Origin: Mytilus trossulus | Lineage: Eukaryota > Mollusca > Bivalvia > Mytilida > Mytilidae | DNA: 64,000 bases | Assembly (NCBI RefSeq): GCF_036588685.1 | Contig: NC_086377.1 | Coordinates: forward strand, 66,459,233 to 66,523,232 | Reading direction: 5' to 3' | Shown: in pieces, positions 43,750 to 58,700 of the stretch | Layout of the letters: the number at the start of each line of letters is the position of its first letter | How positions within the stretch are numbered: the stretch's first letter is position 1 | Position numbers and translations under genes: made by a program | The notes under the pieces: generated by a model | Databases searched by the model: none | Told to the model about the DNA's origin: nothing | What the model saw: the letters and a program-made list of their open reading frames with translations, nothing else

Positions 43750-46700
43750 GTATCTTACTGTTTTGATATTTTTATTGCAATAATAGTTTGTTGTTGTTTA
43801 AAACATCTTTTACTTGTGCGTTACCATAGAGACTATTTTTTTTATCGGTGGAGGAATATGAAATACCCTAAAGAAAATATCCGAACATGCGAAGCCGACA
43901 GGATAAATCTACTCTACCATAAAAAAGGGAGGCGAATGATATCAAAGCGATATTCAAACTCATCGAGAACAAATTGACAACGACATTTGCTAAAAAGGAT
44001 AAAAAAACAAAAAAAACCCAACCAACAACAGTAACATACACAAAACACATAATTAAAAATCAAAATACTGAGCAACACAAACCCAACCAAAAGCTGTGCG
44101 TGGTTTCAAGTGCACCGGAAGGGTAAGCATATCCTGATCCACATGTGAAAACCGTCGTGTTGTTCATGTAAGAAGAAAAATCTCATTCCGAATGTCCCAT
44201 TCGGGGAAAAAGGACGAGATTGTAGCTATATGGCAATAGACTATTTTCTTCTAACCGGCTTTTGACTCTGAAGTTTAATTTTTTTCGACAGGTTACCTAG
44301 GACATCCTGGTACTAAGTCGAGTTAGGGCAACTTAAAGAAGTCTCATCAAGTTTTTAATCTGTACAATTCTTGGGGGAAATATTCTGCTTCAGATTTTTT
44401 TTACACGACAAACTCATCGGAAAAAAGTAAATTTTCACCTCAAATTACATCGATTAAATGTTTGATTTTACTTATTATGACTGCTCTTAATTGACCGAGT
44501 ACCAGGTAACCTGTTGAAAAATAATAAAAACCGGAGTCCAAAGTCGGTAATATAAAAATAGTTTATTGTTACATATTCATATCGTTGTCATCTGTGAAAC
44601 TGATATATACCATTACGGTGAACCAACTCGCGATGACGTTTATAGAATGTGCTAGGGAGAATTTCAACTTCACAATTTGGAACTCTTGGATTTATAGCTT
44701 CCTTGTGAGCAGTAATCCTCTTTCAAGGAAATCCTGATCGGAAAAAAACCAAGCCCTGTGATATCGTATTAACTGGGAGATGTTTACTTCATTTATAGAC
44801 GCTGCTGGAATATTTTTCTACAAAGAAATAGAAAATTCACAATTGGAAAGTTTAAATCATCGCTTTTGTCATAAAGATTTGTTTTAAAACGACAAACATT
44901 GCACATTTATAGACCTGTGCAAGCCATACTTAAGAAAAATAATCTTTTGTGTATGATGAAAAAGAATGTGAAATAAAAACACAAAACAAATGTAGCTCTG
45001 GATAATTTGTTGAAATTAATTTGGCAGTATGCAATTTGATTGAACTGTTGTTATTAATATCATTAAATAAATTGTCATAAAAGTAATTTATTGCTTTCTC
45101 TTTTACAGGACGTTATGGACGTGCGTATAACCGACACCAAGGCAACAATGACCGCTACAAAGGTCACACTAACCGCTACAAAGGTCAAACTAATCGCTAC
45201 AAAAGTCACAATGACCGTTACAAAGGTAAGACACGCATACAAAAAATGTTTTGTTTTGGGAATTTTAGTAAAATAACATTATTGACACTTATTTTTTACT
45301 TTATAAAATGTTCATTTCGACAAGTAATGTCTCATTATTGATGCTCGAGACGAACATAAACAAACCGTATCCTTGTTATTTTGTTTACGTATAATTGGTT
45401 TGCCCACTAGTTTATAGTTGTTTCTTTCGCGATTATACCACATCTCGTCCTTTTATACTGTATTGATAGTAAGGATAACATTTAACGATTTTACATGATA
45501 AAATTGAGAAAGGAAATGGTGAATATGTCAAAGCGACAACCACCCGACCATAGAGCAAACAACAGCCGAAGGCAACCAATGGGTCTTCAATGTAGCGAGA
45601 ATTCCCGCACCCGCAGGTGTCCTTCAGCTGGCCCCTAAAATTATGCATAATAGTACAGTGATTATGGACGTCATACTAAACTCCGAATTATACACAAGAA
45701 ACTAAAATTTAAAATCATACAAGACTAACAAAGGCCAAATTTGATGCACAAACGAGCACATTAACCGTGTTTTCTGTGGTTATTTTTGTCGTTGGTCTAT
45801 TATCTAGTTAAGGAATGACAGTACTGTAGTTGAAGAGTTGCCACTGTCATTTGGAGATTTGACTGCCACTGTCTTATTACTGACTGTCAATGTCTTAATA
45901 CTGACTGTTAATGTCTTATTACTGAATGTCAATGTCTTATTACTGGCTGTTAATGTCTTATTACTGACTCTCAATTTCTTATTACTGGCTGTTAATGTCT
46001 TATTACTGACTGTCAATTTCTTATTACTGACTGTCAATGTCTTATTACTAACTATCAATGTCTTATTACTCACTGATTATGTCTTATTACTGACTGCCTA
46101 TGCCTTATAATTATTACTGACTTTTAAATGTCTTATAACTGACTGTCAATGCCTTATTACTGACTGTCAATGTCTTATTACTGACTTTCAATGCCTTATT
46201 ACTGACTGTCAATGTCTTATTACTGGCTGTTAATGTCTTATTACTGACTTGTAATGTCTTATAACTGACTGTCAATGTCTTATTACTGACTGTCAATGTC
46301 TTATTACTGACTGTCAATGTCTTATTACTGACTGTCAATGCCTTATTACTGACTTTCAATGCCTTATTACTGACTGTCAATGCCTTATTACTGACTGTCA
46401 ATGTCTTATTACTGACTATCAATGTCATATTACTGACTGTCAATGCCTTATTACTGACTTTCAATGCCTTATTACTGACTGTTAATGTCATATTACCGAC
46501 TGTCAATGTGTTAATACTGACTGTTAATGTCTTATTACTGACTGTCAATGTCTTATTACCGACTGTTAATGTCTTATTACTGACTGCCAATGCCTTATAA
46601 TTATTACTGACTTTTAAATGTCTTATAACTGACTATCAATGTCTTATTACTGACTGTCAATGTCTTATTACTGACTGTCAATGTCTTATTACTGACTGTC

Positions 46701-49700
46701 AATGCCTTATTACTGACTTTCAATGCCTTATTACTGACTGTCAATGCCTTATTACTGACTGTCAATGTCTTATAACTGACTGTTTATGTCTTATTACTGA
46801 CTGTTAATGTGTTAATACTGACTGTCAATGTCATATTACCGACTGTCAATGGATTAATACTGACTGTCAATGTCTTATAACTGACTGTCAATGTGTTATT
46901 ACTGACTGTCAATGTCTTATTACTGACTGTCAATGCCTTATTACTGACTGTCAATGCCTTATTACTGACTGTCAATGTCTTATAACTGACTGTCAATGTG
47001 TTATTACTGACTGTTAATGTCTTATAACTGACTGTCAATGTGTTATTACTGACTGTTAATGTCTTATAACTGACTGTCAATGTGTTATTACTGACTGTTA
47101 ATGTCTTATAACTGACTGTCAATGCCTTATTACTGACTGTCAATGCCTTATTACTGACTGTCAATGTCTTATAACTGACTGTTAATGTCATATTACCGAC
47201 TGTCAATGTGTTAATACTGACTGTTAATGTCTTATTACTGACTGTCAATGTCTTATTACTGGCTGTTAATGTCTTATTACTGACTCTCAATTTCTTATTA
47301 CTGACTGTCAATGTCTTATAACTGACTGTCAATGCCTTATTACTGACTGTCAATATCTTATTACTGACTGATTATGTCTTATTACTGACTGTCAATGTCT
47401 TATTACTGACTGTCAATGTCTTATTACTGGCTGTTAATGTCTTATTACTGACTCTCAATTTCTTATTACTGACTGTCAATGTCTTATAACTGACTGTCAA
47501 TGCCTTATTACTGACTGTCAATGACTTATAACTGACTGTCAATGCCTTATTACTGACTGTCGATGCCTTATTACTGACTATCAATATCTTATTACTGACT
47601 GATTATGTCTTATTACTGACTGTCAATGCATAATTACTGACTGTTAATGTCTTATAACTGACTGTCAATGCCTTATTACTGACTGTCAATGCCTTATTAA
47701 TAACTATCAATATCTTATTACTGACTGATTATGTCTTATTACTGACTGTCAATGCATAATTACTGACTGTTAATGTCTTATTACTGACTGACAATGCCTT
47801 ATAATTATTACTGACTGTCAATGTCTTATAACTGACTATCAATGTCTTATAACTGACTGTTAATGTCTTATTACTGACTCTCAAGTTCTTATTACTGACT
47901 GTCAATGTCTTATTACTGACTGTCAATGTCTTATTACTGACTGATTATGTCTTATTACTGACTGATTATGTCTTATTACTGACTGTCAATGCTTAATTAC
48001 CGACTGTCAATGTCTTATTACCGACTGTCAATGTCTTATTACTGACTGCCAATGCCTTATTACTGACTTTTAATGTCTTATAACTGACTGTCAATGTCTT
48101 ATAACTGACTGTCAATGTCTTATTACTGACTGTCAATGTCTTATTACTGACTTTCAATGCCGTATTACTGACTGTCAATGTCTTATTACTGACTGATTAT
48201 GTCTTATCACTGACTGTCAATGCAAAATAACTGACTGTTAATGTCCTATTACTGACTGCCAATGCCTTATTTCTGACTGTCAATGCAAAATAACTGACTT
48301 GTAATGTCTTGTTACTGACTGTCAAAGTCTTATTACTGACTTTCAATGCCTTATTTCTAACTATTAATGCCTTATTACTAACTATCAATGTCTTATTACT
48401 GACTATCAATGTCTTATTACTGACTGTCAATGTCTTATTACTGACTATCAATGTCTTATAACTGACTGTCAATGTCTTATTACTGACTGTCAATGCCTTA
48501 TTACTGACTATCAATGTCTTATTACTGACTGTCAATGTCTTATTACTGACTATCAATGTCTTATTACTGACTGTCAATGTCTTATTACTGACTGTCAATG
48601 CCTTATCACTGACTGTCAATGTCTTATTACTGACTGTCAATGTCTTATTACTGACTGTCAATGCCTTATTACTGACTATCAATGCCTTATTACTGACTTT
48701 TAATGTCTTGTAACTGACTGTCAATGTCTTATTACTGACTGTTAATACCTAAATATTACCTGCCAATCTACGATATTATTACTGACTGTCAATATCATAT
48801 TACTGATTGTCAATGTGAAATGTGTCACTGTCATATTTTAGACTTTCAATGCATTATTCTGACTTAATGGCTTATTACTGACTGTCATATCTTATAACTG
48901 ACGGTTAATGCCTTATTTCTGACGGTCATTGCCTTGATACTGACTGTCAATGCCTTATAACTGACTTCAATGCGTTAATACTGACTGTTAAGTTCTTATT
49001 ATTGACGGTGAATGTCTTATTCCTGACAGTCAATTTCTTATAACTGATTGTCAATGCTTTACTACTGACTGTCAATACTTAAATATTGACAGTCAATTCC
49101 TCACAACTGACTGTCAATACATTATTGCTTGCTGTCAAAACCTTAACACTGACTGTCAATACTTTAATTCTAACGGTCAATACTTCAAATCTGACTGTCA
49201 ATGTTTAATTAGAATCCACTATTTTGACTGTCAATGTCTTATTACTGACGGTTAATACCTTATATCTGACTGTTAATTTCTTATAACTGACTGGCATAGC
49301 CTTTTTACTGACTGTCAATATCATATTACTGATTGTCAGTGTGTAAATTGTCACTGTCATATTTCTGACTGTCAATGCCTTATTCTGACTAAATGGCTTA
49401 TTATTGACTGTCAATGTCTTATTACTGACGTTCAATCCCTTATGACTGACGGTGAATGTCTTATTACTGACAATATTTTTTTTTTATTAGTGTCAATGCC
49501 TTACTACTGAATGTCAATACCTAAATAGTGACTGTCAATGTCTTATTAGCGACTGTGTCAATTCATTTTTGCTGACTGTCAATTACTTATTACTTACTGT
49601 CAAAACCTCACAACTGACTGTCAATACACTGTTTTTTACTGTCAAAACCTTATTACTGACTGTCAATACTTTATTACTAACGATTAATACCTTAAAACTG

Positions 49701-52700
49701 ACTGTCAAGGTCTAATTACAATACCCTATTTCTGACTGTCAATTTCTTATAACTGACTGATAATGCCTTATTTCTGACTGTCAATGTCTTATTACTGACT
49801 GATTACTGACTAGTAATGCCTTATTTCTGACTGTCTTTGTTTTATTACTGACCGTTTACTCCTTTTTACTGACTGTCAATGCCTTATTACTGACTGTCAA
49901 CACCTATTAACTGAATTTTTATATCTTATTACAGACTTTCAATGCCTTATTACTGACTGTCAATATCATATAACTGAAGTCAATGTCTTATTACTGACTG
50001 TCAATATCATATAACTGAAGTCAATGTCTTATTACTGACTGTCAATATGATATAACTGACTGTCAATGTGTATTTCTGACTCAATGGCTTATTTCTGACT
50101 GTCAATTCCTTATGAGTAACGGTGAATGTCTTATTACTGACAGTCAATTTCTTATTACTGACTGTCAATTCATCACAACTGACTGTCAATACATTATTAC
50201 TTATTGTCAATACCTTATAACTGACTGGCAATGTCTAAATATAAAACCCTATTTCTGACTTTCAATGTCTTATTACTGACTGTAAATGCCTTATTACTGA
50301 CTGTCAATGTCTTATTACGGACTGTTAATGCCTTATTTATGACTGTCAATGTCTTATTACTGACTGTTAATGCCTCATTACTGACAGTCAATGTCTTATT
50401 ACAGTAGGCAAATGTCTTATTACTGGCTGTTAAAGCTTTTTACTGACTGTTAATGCCTTATTACTTACTGGTAATGCCTTGTTACTGACTGTCAATGTCT
50501 TATAACTGGCTGTCAAAGCTTTATTTCTGACTGTTAATGCCTTATTACTGACTGTCAATGCCTTATTACTGACGGTCAATGTCTTACTCCTGGCGGTCAA
50601 TGTCGTTTTACTGGCAGTCAATGTTGTATAACTGGCTATAAATGTCTTATTACTGTCGGTGATTGTCTTATTACTGGCTATCAATGTCTTATTACTGATT
50701 GTTTATGTCTTGTTACTGGCAAGCAATGTGTTATTACTAGCTGTCAAAGCTTTATAACTTACTGTCAATAGCTTATTACTGACTTTTTATACCTTTTTAC
50801 TGACTATCAATGTCTTATTACTGACTGTAAATGCCTTATTTCTGACTGTAAATTCCTTAATACTGACTGCCATTGTCTTATTACTGATTGACTATCATAA
50901 TTATTGTTTTATTACTGATTATTTATGCCTTAAAGTTGACTGTCAACATGGTCAATGTCTTATTTATGAATGTCAATGTCTTATATTACTAACGGTCAAT
51001 GTATTATTACTGATTGTCAATGTGCTATTTGTCACTGTCATATTTTTGACTGTCAATGTCTTATTGCTGACGGTAAATGCCTTATTACTGACTGTCATGG
51101 TCTTATTACTGATATTCAATGTCTTATTACTGACTGTCAATGTCTTTTTACTGAGTGTCAATGCCTAATTACTGATTGTCAATACTTAAGTGTGGAATTT
51201 GTCACTGTCTTATTTGTGAATGTCAATGTCTTATTACTATCAGTCAATGTTTTATAACTGATTGTCAATTTGTAATTAGTAACTGTCATATTTTTGACTG
51301 TAAATGCCTTATTTCTGACTGCCAATAACTTTTTCCTGTCTGTCAATGCCTTATTACTGACTATCAATGTCGTATTACTGACTGTCAATGTTTTATTACC
51401 GACTGTTAATGTCTTATTACTGACTGTCAATGCCTTATTACTGACTGTCAATGCCTTATTACTGACTATCAATGTCTTATTACTGACTATCAATGTCTTA
51501 TAACTGACTATCAATGTCTCATTACTGACTGTCAATGCCTTTTTACTGACTGTCAATGCCTTATTACTGACTGTCAATGCCGTATTACTGACTGTCAATG
51601 CCTTATTACTGACTATCAATGTCTTATTACTGACTATCAATGTCTCATTACTGACTGTCAATGCCTTTTTACTGACTGTCAATGCCTTATTACTGACTGT
51701 CAATATCATATAACTGAAGTCAATGTCTTATTACTGACTGTCAATGTCTTATTACTGACTATCAATGTCTTATTACTGACTGTCAATGCCTTATTACTGA
51801 CTATCAATGTCTTATTACTGACTATCAATGCCTTATTACTGACTATCAATGTCTTATTACTGACTATCAATGTCTTATTACTGACTATCAATGTCTTATT
51901 ACTGGCTGTCAATGTCTTATTACTGACTGTCAATGCCTTATTACTGACTGTCAATGCCTTATTACTGACTATCAATGTCTTATTACTGACTATCAATGTC
52001 TTATTACTGACTATCAATGTCTCATTACTGACTGTCAATGCCTTTTTACTGACTGTCAATGCCTTATTACTGACTGTCAATGCCGTATTACTGACTGTCA
52101 ATGCCTTATTACTTACTATCAATGTCTTATTACTGACTATCAATGTCTTATTACTGACTATCAATGTCTCATTACTGACTGTCAATGCCTTTTTACTGAC
52201 TGTCAATGTCTTATTACTGACTATCAATGTCTTATTACTGACTATCAATGCCTTATTACTGACTATCAATGTCTTATTCCTGACTATCAATGTCTTATTA
52301 TTGACTATCAATGCCTTATTACTGACTGTCAATGTCTTATTACTGACTGTCAATGTCTTATTACTGACTGTCAATGCCTTATTACTGACTATCAATGTCT
52401 TATTACTGACTATCAATGTCTTATTACTGACTATCAATGTCTTATTACTGACTGTCAATGCCTTATTACTGACTATCAATGTCTTATTACTGACTATCAA
52501 TGCCTTATTACTGACTATCAATGTCTTATTACTGACTATCAATGTCTTATTACTGACTATCAATGTAGTATAACTGACTGTCATTGTCTTATTTTATATC
52601 AGGAATATCTTCTTGGAGCCATTCAAAACGATACAGAGGTAAGTATGGTAAAGGATCGCAATAATTTTTTTTTTTACTATAGCGAAATATGAGACGGAAA

Positions 52701-55700
52701 AATGGCATCCGTCAAATTATTACAGTTCCCGTGAAGAATGATATAGATCAACTAATGAGATATGACGAAAGAGTTATAATACGGGCACATAATTGAAAGC
52801 GGCCCAAACTAAGCATGCTCAGGTGAAGGAGACTCTTACAATCATGGTTTTGTTCCCGTAAAATTCTATGATTAAATTGTGTATTTTAGTACTTGGATGC
52901 CATCCATCAATATATATTTGTTGTTTTTTTAGCTATTTCATTCTTTGATTTATTTATTTTATTACTTGATTTGCGGTATTTGCTTACTTTTACTAGCTCA
53001 CCTGGCCTTTCTCATCACTTGGCGTCCATCGTCGTCGTCGTCGTCGTCTGTCGTCGTTAACAATTTTTCAAACATCTTCTCCTCTGAAACTACTGAATGG
53101 ATTTGAATGAAACTTAGCATGATTGTTTTTTAGTATATTCTGCACAAAGTGTGTGCTTCAATTTTTTATCCGTCAAAAACATGGCCGCCGTTACTTAAAA
53201 TAGGGTAAAATGCAGTTTTGGCTTATATCTCAAAAACGAAAGCATTTAGAGCAAATCTGACATGGGGTAAAAATGTTCATTAGGTCAAGATCTATCAGCC
53301 CTGAAATTTTCAGATGAATCAAACAAACCATTGATGGGTTGCTGCCACTTAATTGGTTATTTTAAGGACATTTTGCAGTTTTTGGTCATTATCTTGAATT
53401 TTATTATAGATAAAGATAAACTGTAAACAGCAAAAATGATCAGCAAAGTAAGATCTACAAATAAGTTGATATGACCAAAATTGTCAATTGACCCCTTAAG
53501 GGGTTATTGTCCTTTAATGACAATTTTTCACAATTTGTTCATCATATTTGCTAAGTTTAAAAAATCTTCTCCTCTGAAACTACTGAATGGATTTGAATGA
53601 AACTTAGCATGATTGTTCCTTAGTATATCCTGCACAAAGTATGGGCTTCAATTTTTGATCCGTCAAAAAACATGGCCGCCGTTACTTAAAATAGAACATA
53701 GGGGTCAAATGCAGTTTTTGGCTTATATCTCAAAAACGAAAGCATTTAGAGCAAATCTGACATGGGGAAAAATGTTTATTTGGTCAAGTTCATCATATTA
53801 TTATAGATTAAAGATAAACTGTAAACAGCAAAAATGATCAGCAAAGTAAGATCTACAAATAAGTTAATATGACCAAAATTGTCAATTAACCCCTTAAGGG
53901 GTTATTGTCCTTTTATGACAATTTTCACAATTTGTTCATCATATTTGCTATCTTTAAAAAATCTTCTCCTCGTAAACTACTCAACCAAATTCAACCAAAC
54001 TTCAACTGAATGATCAGTAGGGTGTATAAAATAAAGTTTGTGCTTTATTTTTTATTTTGTCAAAAAACATGGCCGTCATGGATAAAAATAGAACACAGGG
54101 TAAAATGCAGTTTTTGGCTTATATCTCAAAAACTCCAGCATTTAGAGCAAATAAAACAAGATGTTAAAGTATTTATTAGGTCAAGGTCTACCTGTCCTGA
54201 ATACAGATACAGATACAGATAAACTGTTTATAGCAAAAATGTTAAGCAAAGTAAGATCTACAAATAAGTCAATTTGACCAAAATTGTCAATAGGAGTTAT
54301 TGTCCTTTAAAGACTTTTTTCACAATTTGTTCATCATGTTGACTTTCTTTAAAAAATCTTCTCCTTTGAAACTGCTCTATCAATTTCAGCCAAACTTAGG
54401 CTAAATTAGTTTCAGAGTATCTAGTATAAATTTTATATTTCATTTCCTTGTATGTCAAGAAACATAGCTCCTATGGCTAAAATAGAACATAGGAGAAAAT
54501 TATTATTTTGCTTTTAAAGAAAAAAGGACGATTCAAAGAACATTTAAATAAATTGAAAAGCCAAAATTATCATTGATGAGAGATTTAACCAAAAAAATTC
54601 AGGTGAGCGATTCAGGCTCTTGAGAGCCTCTTGTTACTACGTACGATGTATTGTGTGTGTTTACAGATATAAAAAAAGATGTTGCATGATGGCCAATGAG
54701 AATTTTTTCTTCACAAGAGACAAAATGATTCCGAAGTTGGTTGGCACAAATTAGAGGGAAAATGACAAAACGACAAACAAACCCAAACAACAATTTAAAT
54801 GCTTTCATCATTTCATCAATTTCATCAATTTCAAATAATAAACGTATGTGCATATAATATCGATAAGCATATAATTACTTTCAGGTACCAAAACGACACA
54901 ATACTATAGGTACAGACAAAGGGAGCCTATTCTGCCTTCATCTACACAGCACTATAGGTACGGACCGGGGAAACCTACCCTGCCCCCGTCTACAACAACT
55001 CCGACTGTAAGTACAACGCCACCTGGTGGGGGAGATGTTCGTTTGCCGCTCAATTTGTATCCATTCTTATATGACCTTGAGATACAACCTTTTATATATG
55101 AAACAAATTCATCAGATTTCTATTTCATTGGAAAAGTTAGGATTGACATGGAATGCAGAAGATCAACAAATGAAATAGTTCTGCACAGTAATAAGCTTAA
55201 CATTACGACAAGTTCTGTGACAATAACACCAATGTCACCTGGACAAAGTACAATTATTCCTACAATAGAATTTGACACTGTCAATCAGTTCCTGATTTTG
55301 AAATCAACTACGTCATTGGTGGCTGGATCGAATTATTCTGTTTACATTGAGTTTAATGGTCCTATACTCTCTAACCTTGCTGGGTTATATCAAAGTTCAT
55401 ACCAACGTGGAAATGATACAATGTAAGTAAACAGTATACACATATTTCATTATCTTATTTTCTATACGTGTCTAGAAATACGATTGGTTAAAAGCAACCG
55501 CGTGGAGACCGAGTATATTCAATATTAGGTTAGTAGGCGTGGCTTATTTCAACGTGGAAATAAAACAATTTAAGTAATCGATTTTAACTGTATACACATA
55601 TATTATTGTATACCCTTCTAATATGTTTCTTCTCTTATAATTAGTTATAAAAAGTACAAGGATTAAAATCAAATACGTCAGACGCGCGTTTCGTTTACAT

Positions 55701-58700
55701 ACGGCTCATCAGTGACGCTCAGATCAAAAAAGTTATAAAGCCAAAAGATCTAGAGTACGAAGTTGAACAGCATTGAGGACCCAACATATAAATATATGTT
55801 ATAAAAGAGGGGCAAACGATACTAGAAGGACAGTCAATCTCATAAATAAAAAAAAAAACTGACAACGACATGGCTAAAAATAGAAAAAAAGCAAACAGAC
55901 AAATAAAAGTACACATGACACATAGAAAAGAAGTCAGTAATAAGACTTAGCAACGCGAACCACATTAAAAACTATAATTTATGATGGCATAATACTAGAC
56001 TCCTAACAGAAGGGGTTATGCGTGATTTTCATATGATGAAGATATAATCGTTCAGTTAGTTTAATTAAAGGCTCGTATATCATTAACTGATACTAATCCT
56101 TTATTTATTTATGTTAGCCGTTGTCGTTGTCTATTTTGTTTAGTTTCGTCTGTTAACTATTCTAATATCTGACTTGGACTTCTTTCAATCGGAGTTTCAC
56201 TGTTATACTTGAGAGGTTTAGTCCACCATTTTCTACATACGAAACTGCATGTATTAAGTCAGGAATATGACAATTGTTATCCATTCTTTCAAATGATGTG
56301 TTTGAGCTGATTAATTCCTTATTTGATTTGGGTCTCTCCGTTTTCATTTTTTCTTCAGTGTTCAGTATTTTTCTGATTTTTCTTTTTAGTCGTGTGATTG
56401 TTTATTCCACATTGGCTAGAATTATAGAGAAGGGTTGATATCTCACAAAACATGATAATTGTTTTGTTCATGGGAACCAATAAAAATGATGATTTTGTGA
56501 ATATAATGGAACTTGATGCGACTGTTATACTGCTGGTGGACGTTTCGTCCCTGAGGGTATCACCAGCCCAGTAGTCAGCACTTCGGTGTTGACATGAATA
56601 TCAATTACATGGTCATTTTTATAAATTTTCTGTTTTCAAAAACCTTGAATTTTTCGAAAAACTAAGGATTTTCTTACCCCAGGAGTAGATTACCTTAGCC
56701 GTATTTGGCACAACTTTTTTGGAATTTTGGATCCTCAATGCTCTTCAACTTCGTATTTATTTGGCTTTTTAACAATTTTGATCTGAGCGTCACTGATGAG
56801 TCTTATGTAGACGAAACGCGCGTCTGGCGTATTAAATTATAATCCTGGTACTTTTGATAACTATTATACATATGAGAAGGAAAGGTAGCTATAAAACCAG
56901 GTTGAATCCACAATTTACCAATTCAGAAAAATACCGTACTAAGTCAAAAAAATGAATGTAAATTTCACTTGATGTGTATGACGTAAACCAATAAAAATGA
57001 TATATATGTTTTCAATGTAATGGAATTTGACGTAACTGTCATACATGTAAGAGGTAAGGCTAGCTATTAAATCAGGTTTTATCCACAATTTTCCGAATCA
57101 GAAAATTACCGTACAAAGTCAAGTAATTTTCAATTGATGTGTGCTGTGGACCAATAAAAAGTTTTTTTACTTGCATTGTCAATAATTATACATTTCGTCA
57201 TTATGTATTGAACAGATATATTGCCACAACACAGATGCAACCATCAGATGCTAGAAGAGTCTTGCCGTGTTTCGATGAACCAGCTATTAAAGCAAGATTT
57301 CGTGTGACTGTGATCAGAAAACAACATCTTATTTCCTTGTTCAATACGAACCAAATCGGATCCACTGACTTGTAAGATTTGATTTTCTGTATATCTTTAA
57401 AATAATAAATCCAATCAAACAATAGCAGCACAACATCATTTGGATATAGAAAATGTCAAGACAAATATGTCACGTGATACATCTCAACGATATACATTTA
57501 TCAATGTACCTCAGATTTTGGTGGGGTTTGTGTTGCTAAGTCATTTAGTGTCGTTATGCATGGAATGTCTTGTTGAAAATGTATCCTTATTCTCGTTTTT
57601 ATTTTGTTTTCAAATGACTCATTTTGAAATTCTTATGTATCTCCCGCCATTTTTATTTGATAAAAAATATCATAATCTTTATCGAATGGAAAATTTATTT
57701 TTGACATCCGTAAGCTTTTCCGACAGAACAATTCGATATTTAGAGACTAGTAAATGCCATCGATCATCATTGTATCATCTATTTCCTTAAATGTACCAGA
57801 AGGAATATATATGTATATGTTTAATGTATACAAGTCCGCTGCAACTGAACTTTTATGAAACTTCAATTCATGATGCGAGAAGGAAAATCAGATAGGTAAT
57901 TTTTGAATGTATTTGAGAGTTCGAGTGGCTCAGCCATTAATATGCTATACATGTATTATCTTTTGCATATTTTTGTTAATCTTTCCGTTTGTTTTCTTGT
58001 GAGTTTTAATATCCCCTTGGTATCCTCTGCATCTCTTCAGTATATATGGTTTAATCTTCTATCCCTTTATTTAATTCCTCCTCTGTATGTTTTTGTTTCA
58101 ATATCTCTTCGTATCTTCTGTTCTCTTTGACATTTGTTTAAATATCTCTTCGTATCTTCCGTTCATTTTGGTATTTGTTTTAATATCTCTTCGTATCTTC
58201 CGTTCTCTTTGATATTTGTTTCAATATCTCTTCGTATCTTCCGATCTCATTGAGATTTGTTTCAAAACCTCTTCGTATCTTCCGTTCTCTTTGATATTTG
58301 TTTCAAAATCTCTTCGTATCTTCCGATCTCTATGACATTTGTTTCAATATCTCTTCGTATCTTCCGTTCTCTTGGATATCTGTTTCAATATTTCTTCGTA
58401 TCTTCCGATCTCTATGACATTTGTTTCAATATCTCTTCTTATCTTCCGTTCTCTTTGATATTTGTTTCAATATCTCTTCGTATCTTCCGATCTCATTGAC
58501 ATTTGTTTCAATATCTCTTCGTCTCTTCCGTTCTCTTTGATATTTGTTTCAATATCTCTTCGTATCTTCCGATCTTTATGACATTTGTTTCAATATCTCT
58601 TCGTATCTTCCGTTCTCTTTGATATTTGTTTCAATATCTCTTTGTATCTTCCGATCTCATTGACATTTGTTTCAATATCTCTTCGTATCTTCCGTTCTCT

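Noticed and set aside
45091..45276. Alternative frame of exon 2 reading TKATMTATKVTLTATKV
   Set aside because: Open, but it does not join exon 1 or exon 3 in phase. The GRYGRAYNR frame joins both.
45804..52584. Many long open frames on both strands (up to 292 codons) reading SNKTLTV or LLLTVNV repeats
   Set aside because: They are a by-product of the 21-bp satellite period being a multiple of three. They lie in an intron of the aminopeptidase gene and have no promoter, domain or codon-usage support.
57440..57790. 116-codon frame in aminopeptidase intron 5
   Set aside because: The composition is T-rich and hydrophobic by chance. It has no match to the M1 family, and exons 5 and 6 already join in phase without it.
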